This document shows positions 18,291-25,804 of a stretch of 64,000 bases of DNA, piece by piece (position 1 is the first letter of the stretch; each line of letters starts with the position of its first letter). The position numbers and the translations under genes are program-made. The notes beneath the pieces are model-generated. The model was not told the origin of the DNA and searched no databases. It saw nothing but the letters and a program-made list of their open reading frames with translations. The stretch comes from Bacillota bacterium (lineage in GTDB: Bacteria > Bacillota > Clostridia > Peptostreptococcales > Anaerovoracaceae): contig JAFRKJ010000037.1 in NCBI GenBank assembly GCA_017431785.1, positions 1 through 64,000 of the forward strand, read 5' to 3'.

Positions 18291-19022
18291 CTACAAATTC
18301 TTTTTCTTATATACAAAAGCAACAGAAATCGCTGAGAATACTGCCAGATAAACAAGCAGCACGATCCAGCCGAATACGCCTGTAGACCCTCCGGCCGATA
18401 CGCTTCTGATCATCTCGCACGCCTGTGACAGCGGCAGCAGTTCCACCACCTGACGGATACCCATCGGCATCTGATCGGTCGAGAAAAACGTATTGCACAA
18501 AAACGACATCGGCATGATGATGTATGATGTGAAACGCGGCGCGTCTGTATAGCTCTTTGCCAGGAATGACAGTACGAGTGCGATTGTTGAGAAGACCAAA
18601 CCGTTCAGGAACATCACGAGGAAAGACCATCCGTTGAAGGTCAGGTCTGCTGCGATCGGCAGTGTGATCAGCATGATGATGCCGGCCGCGTACATTCCTC
18701 TGAGGCTTCCGCCGATGACCTGTCCCAAGATGAACTGCCACAGTGGGGTCGGTGACACCATGACCTGGTCGAGAGCTTTCTCATAGAGTCTCTGCACGCT
18801 CATGTTCTGGGCAACGGCGCTGAAACTGCCCGTCATGGTGGACATGGCGACGATGCCCGGAACCAGAAAGTTCAGGTACGGCTCACCATGGGAGGTGGTC
18901 TGGATGCCGAGTCCGAACACGATAAGATACATCAGCGGTGTGATCGTGGCCGCTAATGTGATCTTATAGAAGTCCCTTCGGAACTCTCTCCACTTTTCCC
19001 ATAAAACTGCAATGATTCCCAT
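18291..19022 (-). CDS. ABC-2 type transporter permease
   Basis: A 243-residue membrane protein with about six hydrophobic segments. It has the ABC-2 pattern YLNFLVPGIVAMSTM followed by SVQRLYEKALDQVMVSPTP and FLCNTFFSTDQMP near residue 175. Such permeases pair with a separate ATPase, here the gene 24 bp upstream, and usually export lipids, drugs or polymers. The position between cbiL and cbiK suggests a role linked to cobalt or tetrapyrrole handling; the substrate cannot be read from the sequence. Confidence 0.88.
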   Translation of the reverse strand: MGIIAVLWEKWREFRRDFYKITLAATITPLMYLIVFGLGIQTTSHGEPYLNFLVPGIVAMSTMTGSFSAVAQNMSVQRLYEKALDQVMVSPTPLWQFILGQVIGGSLRGMYAAGIIMLITLPIAADLTFNGWSFLVMFLNGLVFSTIALVLSFLAKSYTDAPRFTSYIIMPMSFLCNTFFSTDQMPMGIRQVVELLPLSQACEMIRSVSAGGSTGVFGWIVLLVYLAVFSAISVAFVYKKKNL

Positions 19023-19046
19023 CGGTGATGCTGCCTTTACGCTTTC

Positions 19047-19889
19047 TTATTTCTGTTCCAGTCCTCTGCCGATTCTGTAGACGAAGACATCTTCCAATGT
19101 TGTATTTCTCAGGGATGCTTCCTTATCAGAGCTCCTGAGGTATTCAATGGCTTCTTCTCTGGTCGGGTAGTATGAGGAGTGGAGCGTCTCATCCGCTGTC
19201 TCATCCACTGCATACCGCCCAAGCTCATTGATCAGATTGTCCGGTGTATCTATGGTGTTCAGCTGTCCTCTGTTGATCAGCGCCACGCGCTCACAAAGGG
19301 ACTGTGCTTCTTCAATATAATGTGTCGTCAGGAGAATCGTGATACCTTCGCCGTGGAGCTGTCTCAGCAGATTCCACATCTGGCGTCTTGAGATGGCGTC
19401 CATTCCCGCCGTCGGTTCATCGAGCAGCAAAATCTGCGGCTCCGTCATCAGGGCTCTGCAGATCATGAGCTTGCGTTTCATTCCTCCGGAAAGGTGACGC
19501 ACAACTCTGTGCCTGTAATCCAGCAGCCCCGCGAACTCCAGCAGTTCATCACTCTTCTGACGAATGACTTTCTTCGGCAGGTAGTAGAGTCTGCCCTGAT
19601 ACTCCATGACCTCGTCGATGGTCATATCCTGACGCATAGAGAACTCCTGGGTGATGACACTCAGTTTGCTCTTCTCCGCGGATGCTTTTCTGTCCAGCTT
19701 TTTGCCGTCGATAAAAATCTGCCCTTCCGTCGGCAGCAAAACAGTGGAGAGCATACTGATGGTCGTCGTCTTACCGGCACCATTCGGCCCAAGCAGACCA
19801 AAAAACTCTCCTGTCTCAATCGTCATGTTCAGGTGATCCACCGCCGTGAAGTCACCGAATTTTTTTGTGATATCTTTTAACTCGATCAT
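19047..19889 (-). CDS. ABC transporter ATP-binding protein (ABC-2 partner)
   Basis: A 280-residue ATPase with all nucleotide-binding motifs: Walker A GLLGPNGAGKTTT near residue 34, Q-loop VITQEFS, signature HLSGGMKRK near 134, Walker B ILLLDEPTAGMD near 154, and the switch His in LTTHYIEEA. The C-terminal 60 residues follow the DrrA-like pattern (TLEDVFVYRIGRGLE). It pairs with the permease at 18291-19022 and sits 53 bp after cbiL in the cobalamin-riboswitch operon. Confidence 0.92.
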   Translation of the reverse strand: MIELKDITKKFGDFTAVDHLNMTIETGEFFGLLGPNGAGKTTTISMLSTVLLPTEGQIFIDGKKLDRKASAEKSKLSVITQEFSMRQDMTIDEVMEYQGRLYYLPKKVIRQKSDELLEFAGLLDYRHRVVRHLSGGMKRKLMICRALMTEPQILLLDEPTAGMDAISRRQMWNLLRQLHGEGITILLTTHYIEEAQSLCERVALINRGQLNTIDTPDNLINELGRYAVDETADETLHSSYYPTREEAIEYLRSSDKEASLRNTTLEDVFVYRIGRGLEQK

Positions 19890-19942
19890 TGTTTCGTTTT
19901 ATCACTGTTGCTGTTGATGATTGCCTCTGCCGCCTTCGTGTC

Positions 19943-20641
19943 CTAGAGATCTCTTGCGTCTTCCTTCGCGATAATCAGTGAGAAATATCCTGCTTCATCC
20001 GGGATTTCGTCTACGCCTCTGTAGACCTTCTCATTCGGCATGCCGCAGTTCTCGACTACATTCACATACCGCCCGCTCTTTCTCAGAATTTCCTTGACCT
20101 CCGCCATATGGCTGCCGGACTTCATCAGCACGTAGTTGCCCGGCAGGCTCAGATCGTCACCGAGTTTGTGGAGCGCCGGCATGACATGCAAAGGCTCGTT
20201 CCACTCACAGAGCGGAATGCCTACTCTGGCTGCCGCCGCGCAGAAAGATGTGATGCCTGGTACCAGCTCCGTCTCATATCCGTCTTCCTCCATGATCGCC
20301 TGCAGATAGGTGAAGGTGCAATACACTGTGGAATCACCCAGTGTCAGATATACAACATTCTTGCCCTGGTCCAGATACTTCTCCATGATCTCCGCACCGG
20401 CCTTATGCTGTCTGCGGATTTCCTCCTTATCCATCTTCATCGGCATATAGATGGAAACCAGTTCCTTATCCGCCAGTTCTGGCACTGCTGCACAGGCGAT
20501 TTTATATGCTACTGTTTCCTTCGGTTCCCTGCCTGGGAAACAGAATACATCATTTTCTTTGATGAGCTCTACTGCTCTCAGGGTCATCAGCTTCGGATCT
20601 CCGGGACCCACACCGACGCCGTATGCTTTTCCTTTTGCCAT
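19943..20641 (-). CDS. cbiL: Precorrin-2 / cobalt-factor II C20-methyltransferase
   Basis: A SAM-dependent methyltransferase of the corrin ring, 232 residues. The N-terminal GVGVGPGDPKLMTLRA, the central LTLGDSTVYCTFTYL and PGITSFCAAAARVGIPL mark the CobI/CbiL subfamily. The ATG at 20641 has GAGAGGAA 5-7 nt upstream and matches the family start (MAKGKAYGVG). It is the first gene after the minus-strand cobalamin riboswitch, apart from the large cbi operon. Confidence 0.94.
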   Translation of the reverse strand: MAKGKAYGVGVGPGDPKLMTLRAVELIKENDVFCFPGREPKETVAYKIACAAVPELADKELVSIYMPMKMDKEEIRRQHKAGAEIMEKYLDQGKNVVYLTLGDSTVYCTFTYLQAIMEEDGYETELVPGITSFCAAAARVGIPLCEWNEPLHVMPALHKLGDDLSLPGNYVLMKSGSHMAEVKEILRKSGRYVNVVENCGMPNEKVYRGVDEIPDEAGYFSLIIAKEDARDL

Positions 20642-20689
20642 AGTAATTCCTCTCTCGATTTTAAATTGTTGAATGCACAATAAAAAGCA

Positions 20690-20880
20690 TCGTCCCACCT
20701 CAGAAGACGACTATTGCTACCGGCAGTTTCCCGACTTGATCCTTAAAACCTCAGCGGACGCCTTCCCGGTTAGACCCAGTGGCTGTAATGCTTTGTTACC
20801 TGTCCGCCTCGTAGATGTCACGGTTGCTGAGACACAGTGCCGGGTTCTCACCGGCTTCCGATATGCCAACATAGCTTTGT
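20690..20880 (-). ncRNA. Cobalamin riboswitch ahead of cbiL
   Basis: The minus strand carries GGAAGCCGGTGAGAACCCGG, CACTGTGTCTCAGCAACCGTGA, the B12-box core AGCCACTGGG (20775-20784), ACCGGGAAGGCG and a conserved 3' segment TCTTCTGAGGTGGGAC. It closely matches the riboswitch at 38628-38825, and both lack the AATAGGGAA block of the plus-strand one, so they look like a shorter subtype. It lies about 50 bp before cbiL; a weak hairpin with TTTTT at 20684-20715 may be the expression platform. Confidence 0.9.
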
Positions 20881-20887
20881 GCGTTCT

Positions 20888-20916
20888 ATCATATAGTGCG
20901 GTGCAGGTTCTGTCAA
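20888..20916 (-). promoter_or_regulatory. Consensus promoter of the cbiL-hem operon
   Basis: TTGACA (20911-20916), a 17-bp spacer and TATGAT (20888-20893) on the minus strand. Transcription would start near 20880, exactly where the riboswitch begins. Confidence 0.85.
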
Positions 20917-20951
20917 CCTGACCCCTAGGGGGGGTGCGGCCCTTTCCCGGG

Positions 20952-20980
20952 TTGCTATGCCCCTGTTTTCATGTTATAAT
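20952..20980 (+). promoter_or_regulatory. Promoter of the exported-chelatase unit
   Basis: TTGCTA (20952-20957), 17 bp, then a perfect TATAAT (20975-20980). It lies back to back with the minus-strand promoter at 20888-20916 and leads into the plus-strand cobalamin riboswitch. Confidence 0.75.
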
Positions 20981-21003
20981 ACCGCCGAATACAATATTGG
21001 ACA

Positions 21004-21165
21004 GGTGCTGAAGTTTCGGCTTCAGATAATAGGGAAACAGGTGTAACTCCTGCGCGAACTCGTCACTGTAATCGGATGGCTTTTCGCCACTGTGCCACTG
21101 GGGAATCCTGGGAAGGCGGCGGCAAGGCAATGATCCGTAAGTCAGGAAACCTGCCTGTCTTTACA
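21004..21165 (+). ncRNA. Cobalamin riboswitch ahead of the exported chelatase
   Basis: All standard blocks are visible: AATAGGGAAACAGGTG (21028-21043), CACTGTAATCGG, the B12 box GCCACTG, GGGAAGGC and the 3' element AAGTCAGGAAACCTGCC. It is the fuller subtype, different from the two minus-strand riboswitches. The downstream terminator at 21229-21305 is the likely expression platform, so high cobalamin would lower expression. Confidence 0.92.
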
Positions 21166-21228
21166 TCGAAGCGCTTGTTGACGCTTCGGGCCACGAGTAA
21201 CTGGCGGAACATAACAACCTAGTTGGAC

Positions 21229-21305
21229 ATAACTTGAACACGAATTGTCAGAAGGTCTTTGCTCCGTTTAGCGAAGGCCTTTGTATTCGGATCAAGTTAT
21301 TTTTA
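21229..21305 (+). terminator. Riboswitch-controlled terminator
   Basis: A long stem: outer arms ATAACTTGA (21229-21237) and TCAAGTTAT (21292-21300), inner arms CGAAT/ATTCG and CTTTGCT/AGCGAAG, followed by TTTTATT. It lies between the riboswitch and the gene start at 21327. Confidence 0.8.
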
Positions 21306-21326
21306 TTATCTAAGGAGGTTTTTGTT

Positions 21327-22538
21327 ATGAAAAATCTTAGAAAATTCATTGCTTTGGCGCTGTCACTGGTTATGGCGCTGGGAATGATGCTGATGGTCAC
21401 AGGCTGCGGCGAATCAGGAGATTCAGAAGAACCTGCAGCATCCGGTGATCCGGTAGCAGAATGTGCGGCGCTGATCGAAGCCATCCAGGTTCAGGAGAGA
21501 ACGGATGAGACAGATGCGCAGTGCGAAGCTGCAAAGGCTGCATATGACGCTCTGACCGATGAGCAGAAGGAAGAGAACGAGGATGTATTCGATTACTTCG
21601 GACGCGACACAGGCGACGCTTCCGCTGACGATCCGCTCAACGGCGATGAAATCGGCGAGAACGAGCTGCTCGTAGTCAGCTTCGGTACGTCATTCAACGA
21701 CAGCAGAGCAACCGATATCGGTGGAATCGAAAAGGCTCTGCAGGAAGCTTACCCTGACTGGTCAGTCAGAAGAGCATTCACTGCTCAGATCATCATCAAC
21801 CACGTACAGGCCCGTGACGGCGAGAAGATCGACAACATGCAGCAGGCTCTCGACAGAGCAGTTGCCAACGGAGTCAAGAATCTGGTCGTACAGCCGACGC
21901 ACCTGATGCATGGTGCTGAGTATGACGAACTGTGTGACGCTGTAAAAGAATACGAAGATCAGTTCGAATCTGTAGAAATCGCTGAGCCGCTCCTCGGTGA
22001 AGTCGGAGCAGACGCTTCCGTCATCAACGAAGACAAGACGAGAGCTGCAGAAGCAATGGTAGCAGAAGCAGTTTCCGTATCCGATTATGACTCACTCGAC
22101 GCCATGAAGGAAGACGGCACTGCACTCGTATTCATGGGACACGGAACTTCACACGAAGCAAACGTTACCTATGACCAGATGCAGACTCAAATGGGCGAAC
22201 TCGGATACGACAACGTATTCGTAGGAACCGTTGAAGGAAACCCTCCTGACACAGCTCTTCCGGAAGTAAAGAAGGCTGTTGAAGAAAAGGGCTACACAAA
22301 GATCATTCTCCGTCCGATGATGGTAGTTGCAGGCGACCACGCTAACAACGACATGGCAGGCGACTGGGGCGATGCTTTGGCAAACGGCGGTGAATTCGAA
22401 GTAGAAGGCGCTGACGAACCAGTTGACATCGGCGAAGGATTCGGTGCAGATAATGTAACCAGCCAGATCGAAGGTCTTGGTAGAATTGCTGACATCCAGC
22501 AGATGTACGTAGAGCACACTGGTGCAGTCATCAAATAA
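21327..22538 (+). CDS. Exported lipoprotein form of sirohydrochlorin (cobalto)chelatase
   Basis: A 403-residue CbiK homologue carrying a lipoprotein signal peptide: residues 1-26 end in LMVTGCGES (lipobox Cys). Residues about 30-105 are an acidic helical linker with VFDYFGRD. The chelatase part follows, with VVSFGTSFNDSRA, VQPTHLMHGAEYD, FMGHGTSHEAN and RPMMVVAGDHANNDMAGD, so both catalytic histidines are kept. AAGGAGG sits ahead of the ATG. It would act outside the membrane, where sirohydrochlorin synthesis does not occur, so metal loading/removal or tetrapyrrole/metal binding is more plausible than the CbiK biosynthetic step. A periplasmic CbiK is known in Desulfovibrio. Confidence 0.88.
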   Translation: MKNLRKFIALALSLVMALGMMLMVTGCGESGDSEEPAASGDPVAECAALIEAIQVQERTDETDAQCEAAKAAYDALTDEQKEENEDVFDYFGRDTGDASADDPLNGDEIGENELLVVSFGTSFNDSRATDIGGIEKALQEAYPDWSVRRAFTAQIIINHVQARDGEKIDNMQQALDRAVANGVKNLVVQPTHLMHGAEYDELCDAVKEYEDQFESVEIAEPLLGEVGADASVINEDKTRAAEAMVAEAVSVSDYDSLDAMKEDGTALVFMGHGTSHEANVTYDQMQTQMGELGYDNVFVGTVEGNPPDTALPEVKKAVEEKGYTKIILRPMMVVAGDHANNDMAGDWGDALANGGEFEVEGADEPVDIGEGFGADNVTSQIEGLGRIADIQQMYVEHTGAVIK

Positions 22539-22656
22539 TGAATCACCTCTTAAGAGGCACTCATAAATAAACTATTCAGGGGCGGGCGCGAAGAATCTTT
22601 CGTTCTCGCTCCTGCAGTATTCAGGATCATGATCCTAAAAACACAAGGATAATACA

Positions 22657-23493
22657 ATGAAGAAATCTCTATTAGCAATACTGGCTGTTTTCATCATGAC
22701 AGCCTTCACACTTGCGGGATGCGGTTCAGGCGCTTCCGAAGAAGCTGCGGATCCGGGAATCCCAGACGGAACTTACGTTGCCACGTTCACAACGGACAGC
22801 CCGATGTTCCATGTAAGCGAAGCAAACAACGACAAAGGCATCCTGACCGTCAAGGACGGCCAGATGACGATTCACGTCAGCCTGCAGTCGAAGAAAATAG
22901 TAAACCTCTATTATGGCTTGGCAGAAGATGCCCAGAAGAACGGCGCGGAACTGATTGAGCCGACTACGGATGAGGTCACATACAGCGATGGCTACGTGGA
23001 AGAGGTTTATGGATTCGACATCCCTGTGCCGGCCATTGACGAAGAATTCGACGTTGCCCTCATCGGCACCCACGACAACTGGTACGACCACAAAGTCAAA
23101 GTCTCAAACCCGGTTCCTGGCGATGACGTCCATGCAGGCACAGCCATCGATCTGGAAGATGGCGACTATCAGGTGGAAGTCACTAAAGAAGGCGGCACCG
23201 GCAAGGCTGAAATCGAAAGCCCAGCTGCTCTGACGGTTGCAGACGGCGCAGCCACCCTGACGGTCAAATGGGACAGCCCGCACTATGATTACATGATTGT
23301 AGACGGTGAAAAATATGAACCCGTCAACCAGGAAGAACTGGCAAATGCGGACGATGAATCAGGCGTCGGCTCCATCTTCGAAATTCCGGTTTCTGTTCTG
23401 AACGAACCGTTCAAAGTCATCGCAGATACGACTGCCATGAGCGAACCGCACGAAATCGAATATGACCTGACGCTCACTCTGTTAGAAAAATAA
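22657..23493 (+). CDS. Lipoprotein with two NEAT-like domains
   Basis: A 278-residue lipoprotein: signal with lipobox FTLAGCGSG, then domain 1 (about 35-160; ILTVKDGQMTIHVSL, LYYGLAEDAQK, FDIPVPAI, THDNWYDHKV) and domain 2 (about 165-275; LTVADGAATLTVKW, HYDYMIVDGEKY, FEIPVSVL, VIADTTAMSEP). Both domains align by eye with those of the protein at 16334-17452. It follows the exported chelatase in the same riboswitch-controlled unit, 118 bp downstream, and ends at a strong terminator. I infer a surface binding protein for a tetrapyrrole, corrinoid or metal. Confidence 0.75.
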   Translation: MKKSLLAILAVFIMTAFTLAGCGSGASEEAADPGIPDGTYVATFTTDSPMFHVSEANNDKGILTVKDGQMTIHVSLQSKKIVNLYYGLAEDAQKNGAELIEPTTDEVTYSDGYVEEVYGFDIPVPAIDEEFDVALIGTHDNWYDHKVKVSNPVPGDDVHAGTAIDLEDGDYQVEVTKEGGTGKAEIESPAALTVADGAATLTVKWDSPHYDYMIVDGEKYEPVNQEELANADDESGVGSIFEIPVSVLNEPFKVIADTTAMSEPHEIEYDLTLTLLEK

Positions 23494-23504
23494 AAAACGG
23501 ACTT

Positions 23505-23541
23505 AAAAGGACTGCATCACATCATGGATGCAGTCCTTTTT
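23505..23541. terminator. Bidirectional terminator between converging units
   Basis: Perfect arms AAAAGGACTGCATC/GATGCAGTCCTTTT with a short loop; A-runs on one side and T-runs on the other let it serve both the rightward lipoprotein unit and the leftward cbi/ABC operon. Confidence 0.9.
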
Positions 23542-23552
23542 AATTTACACTT

Positions 23553-24689
23553 TTATACTCGTTCCAGCTTCCCGGCATCATCCGCCGCCTGAAGCAGAAA
23601 CTCAATTCTCTTGTTTGCCGAACCAATCGGGAAGTCTGTGTCGATCACGCGGTCGCATCGTGCAACTGCATCCATTGCCTTTGCAAAGGCTTCTTCACTG
23701 ATCGGTTCGAAGGCCGGCGTCGTAATCACTTCTGCCGCCAGAAGTCTTGCCAGTTGATAATCAATATCGTTCTCAGAAAGAATGCCCGCTATAAATGGGA
23801 TGTTTTGCTTTTGCAGTCTGCGATACACCGGGATGCCGCTGCCGCCAGCCGAAATGACGAGCACCTTCGGCTCTGCTGCATTTGCCTCACCATCGGTGTC
23901 CCCCGTCGGCGCCGGAAGCTCGATACTTCCCAAAAGCGGATCGAAAAATCCATTGTCGATGGAATACAAATCACGAATCATCTCTTCTTCAAACACCTCT
24001 TCCGGCGTTCCGTAGCGATAGATATGATCTCCCTTGACACAGATGATCTTGTCAGAAATCTTCTCCGCCAGGTCTATTTCATGGAGGGACATGATGACGG
24101 TAATGCCCTTCTTCTTTGCCATGTTCCGCAATATGGACAGAAGTTCCAGCTTGTACCTGACATCCAGGAAGGAAGTCGGTTCGTCCAGGATGATGATCTC
24201 AGGATCCTGGCAGATGGCTCTCGCGAGCAGAACTCGCTGCTTTTGCCCGTCACTGATGGCGTTGAAGTCCTTCGGACCGAACTCTGTCGCATTGACCGCC
24301 GCCATCGCTTCGTCGACCATACGCTCATCCTCTTCCGTCAGAAGTCCCAGCTTGCCTGTGTACGGATATCTGCCGCTGGCAACGATGTCATAGCAGGTCA
24401 TGAGCTCCGCCTTCAGGCGCTCTGTCAAAACGACCGCCATCTTTGTTGAGACTTCTTTCGCGGTCATCTTATGAAGATTTTTCTCACCGTACCAGACCTT
24501 ACCGCTGATCAGTGAAAGCTGTCTTGTGATACTCTTCAAAATCGTCGATTTACCGGCTCCGTTCGGACCGATCAGGGTGACGATTTCTCCTTTGCCGATA
24601 TCGATACAAATATCCTTTATAATTGCCTTGCCGTTGTATCCGACGGCCAGCTTGTCCATGCTGATGTAGGCATCACGTCTGTTACTCAT
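23553..24689 (-). CDS. BtuD/FecE-type ABC importer ATPase with C-terminal extension
   Basis: A 378-residue protein. Residues 1-245 are a B12/siderophore-type ATPase: Walker A LIGPNGAGKST, ISDGQKQRVLLARAI (signature reads SDGQ), Walker B IILDEPTSFLD and the switch His in MSLHEIDLA. Residues about 260-378 form an extra domain starting AEPKVLVISAGGSGIPVYRR and ending CDRVIDTDFPIGSANKR, of a Rossmann-like look. The start at 24689 overlaps the permease stop as ATGA. It is the last gene of the long cbi operon and works with the two genes upstream. Confidence 0.92.
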   Translation of the reverse strand: MSNRRDAYISMDKLAVGYNGKAIIKDICIDIGKGEIVTLIGPNGAGKSTILKSITRQLSLISGKVWYGEKNLHKMTAKEVSTKMAVVLTERLKAELMTCYDIVASGRYPYTGKLGLLTEEDERMVDEAMAAVNATEFGPKDFNAISDGQKQRVLLARAICQDPEIIILDEPTSFLDVRYKLELLSILRNMAKKKGITVIMSLHEIDLAEKISDKIICVKGDHIYRYGTPEEVFEEEMIRDLYSIDNGFFDPLLGSIELPAPTGDTDGEANAAEPKVLVISAGGSGIPVYRRLQKQNIPFIAGILSENDIDYQLARLLAAEVITTPAFEPISEEAFAKAMDAVARCDRVIDTDFPIGSANKRIEFLLQAADDAGKLERV

Positions 24690-25780
24690 GAGCGCTGCCT
24701 CCTTCTGCTGACCATCATGTAAATAACGACCGGTGCTCCAAACACCGCCGTAACGGTACTGATATTCAATTCTGTCGGCGCGAACGCAAGCCTTGCGATG
24801 ACGTCGCAAACCATACAGAACACGCCGCCGCCCAGCATGCATCCCGGAATCACCACCAAAGGTTTCGCAGTTCCCAGCGCTCCCTTGATCAGGAATGGAA
24901 CGGCGATGCCGACAAAGGAAATCGGTCCTGCAAAGGCGGTCACGCAAGCTGTGAGCAGACTCGATAATGTAATCAGTGCGAACTTGAACAATCTGATGTT
25001 GACGCCCATGCTTGCAGCGTAGTTCTCACCCATCTGAAACGCTCCAATTGGCTTGCTCATCACCATGGTCAGAACAAAACCGATGCCTACGACGAACAGA
25101 CAGACTGCTACGTTACTCCAGCTCATGCCCGAAAAGCTTCCCTGGGACCACACGTGGAGATTCGCAATGTCTGAGTCCTCGGCGAAGGTGATGATGAATT
25201 CCGTGACCGCGTTACAGATGTAACCAACCATGATGCCAGCGACGAGAAGAGCCGCCATATTGTGTATCCGGAAGGATACGGCCACGATGAACATGGTTGC
25301 GATCAGAGAGCCGATGAAGGCTGCCGCGATCAATGTCACGGATGAAACATGCAGACCGTTCTGCATGAAGACAATCATCGCGATTGCGACCACCATCTTA
25401 GCTCCTGATGAAATACCGAGTACATATGGACCTGCAATCGGATTCTCAAAGAATGTCTGCAGCAGGAAACCTGCCAGCGCCAATGCACCGCCCAGGAGCA
25501 TGGAAACGATGATTCTCGGCAATCTGATCGTCCAGATGATATCCAGAATCTTATCCGGGCCCTCCCGCATGAAGATTGCCTTGGCGATTTCACCGACGCC
25601 TATGTGCACATTTCCCGAGTTGATATTGATCACGATTGTCACTGCGAAAGCAGCAATCATGACCGCAAAAACGATCACACATCTAGTGCGGCGCCGGAAG
25701 TTCTCTGCATGGTATCCGCCGATAGCTGCCGGCTGATCCTGCGTATTTATTTTTGTCTCTCTTCCTTTGTTGTCGTTCAT
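24686..25780 (-). CDS. BtuC/FecCD-type ABC importer permease
   Basis: A 364-residue permease with about ten membrane segments and a long N-terminal cytoplasmic part. Family motifs are seen: LPRIIVSMLLGGALALAGFLLQT near residue 95, NPIAGPYVLGISSGA, and the late AFAGPISFVGIAVPFL. It takes up cobalamin, heme or iron-siderophore with the neighbouring lipoprotein and ATPase. Its location in a cbi operon under a cobalamin riboswitch favours a corrinoid or cobalt-tetrapyrrole as substrate. Confidence 0.92.
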   Translation of the reverse strand: MNDNKGRETKINTQDQPAAIGGYHAENFRRRTRCVIVFAVMIAAFAVTIVININSGNVHIGVGEIAKAIFMREGPDKILDIIWTIRLPRIIVSMLLGGALALAGFLLQTFFENPIAGPYVLGISSGAKMVVAIAMIVFMQNGLHVSSVTLIAAAFIGSLIATMFIVAVSFRIHNMAALLVAGIMVGYICNAVTEFIITFAEDSDIANLHVWSQGSFSGMSWSNVAVCLFVVGIGFVLTMVMSKPIGAFQMGENYAASMGVNIRLFKFALITLSSLLTACVTAFAGPISFVGIAVPFLIKGALGTAKPLVVIPGCMLGGGVFCMVCDVIARLAFAPTELNISTVTAVFGAPVVIYMMVSRRRQRS

Positions 25781-25804
25781 TCTTATCTCTTTTGTTTCAA
25801 TTTG

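Noticed and set aside
24690..24947. Longer N-terminus for the BtuD-like ATPase
   Set aside because: It would overlap the permease gene by 260 bp; the ATGA overlap at 24686-24689 is the normal coupled start.
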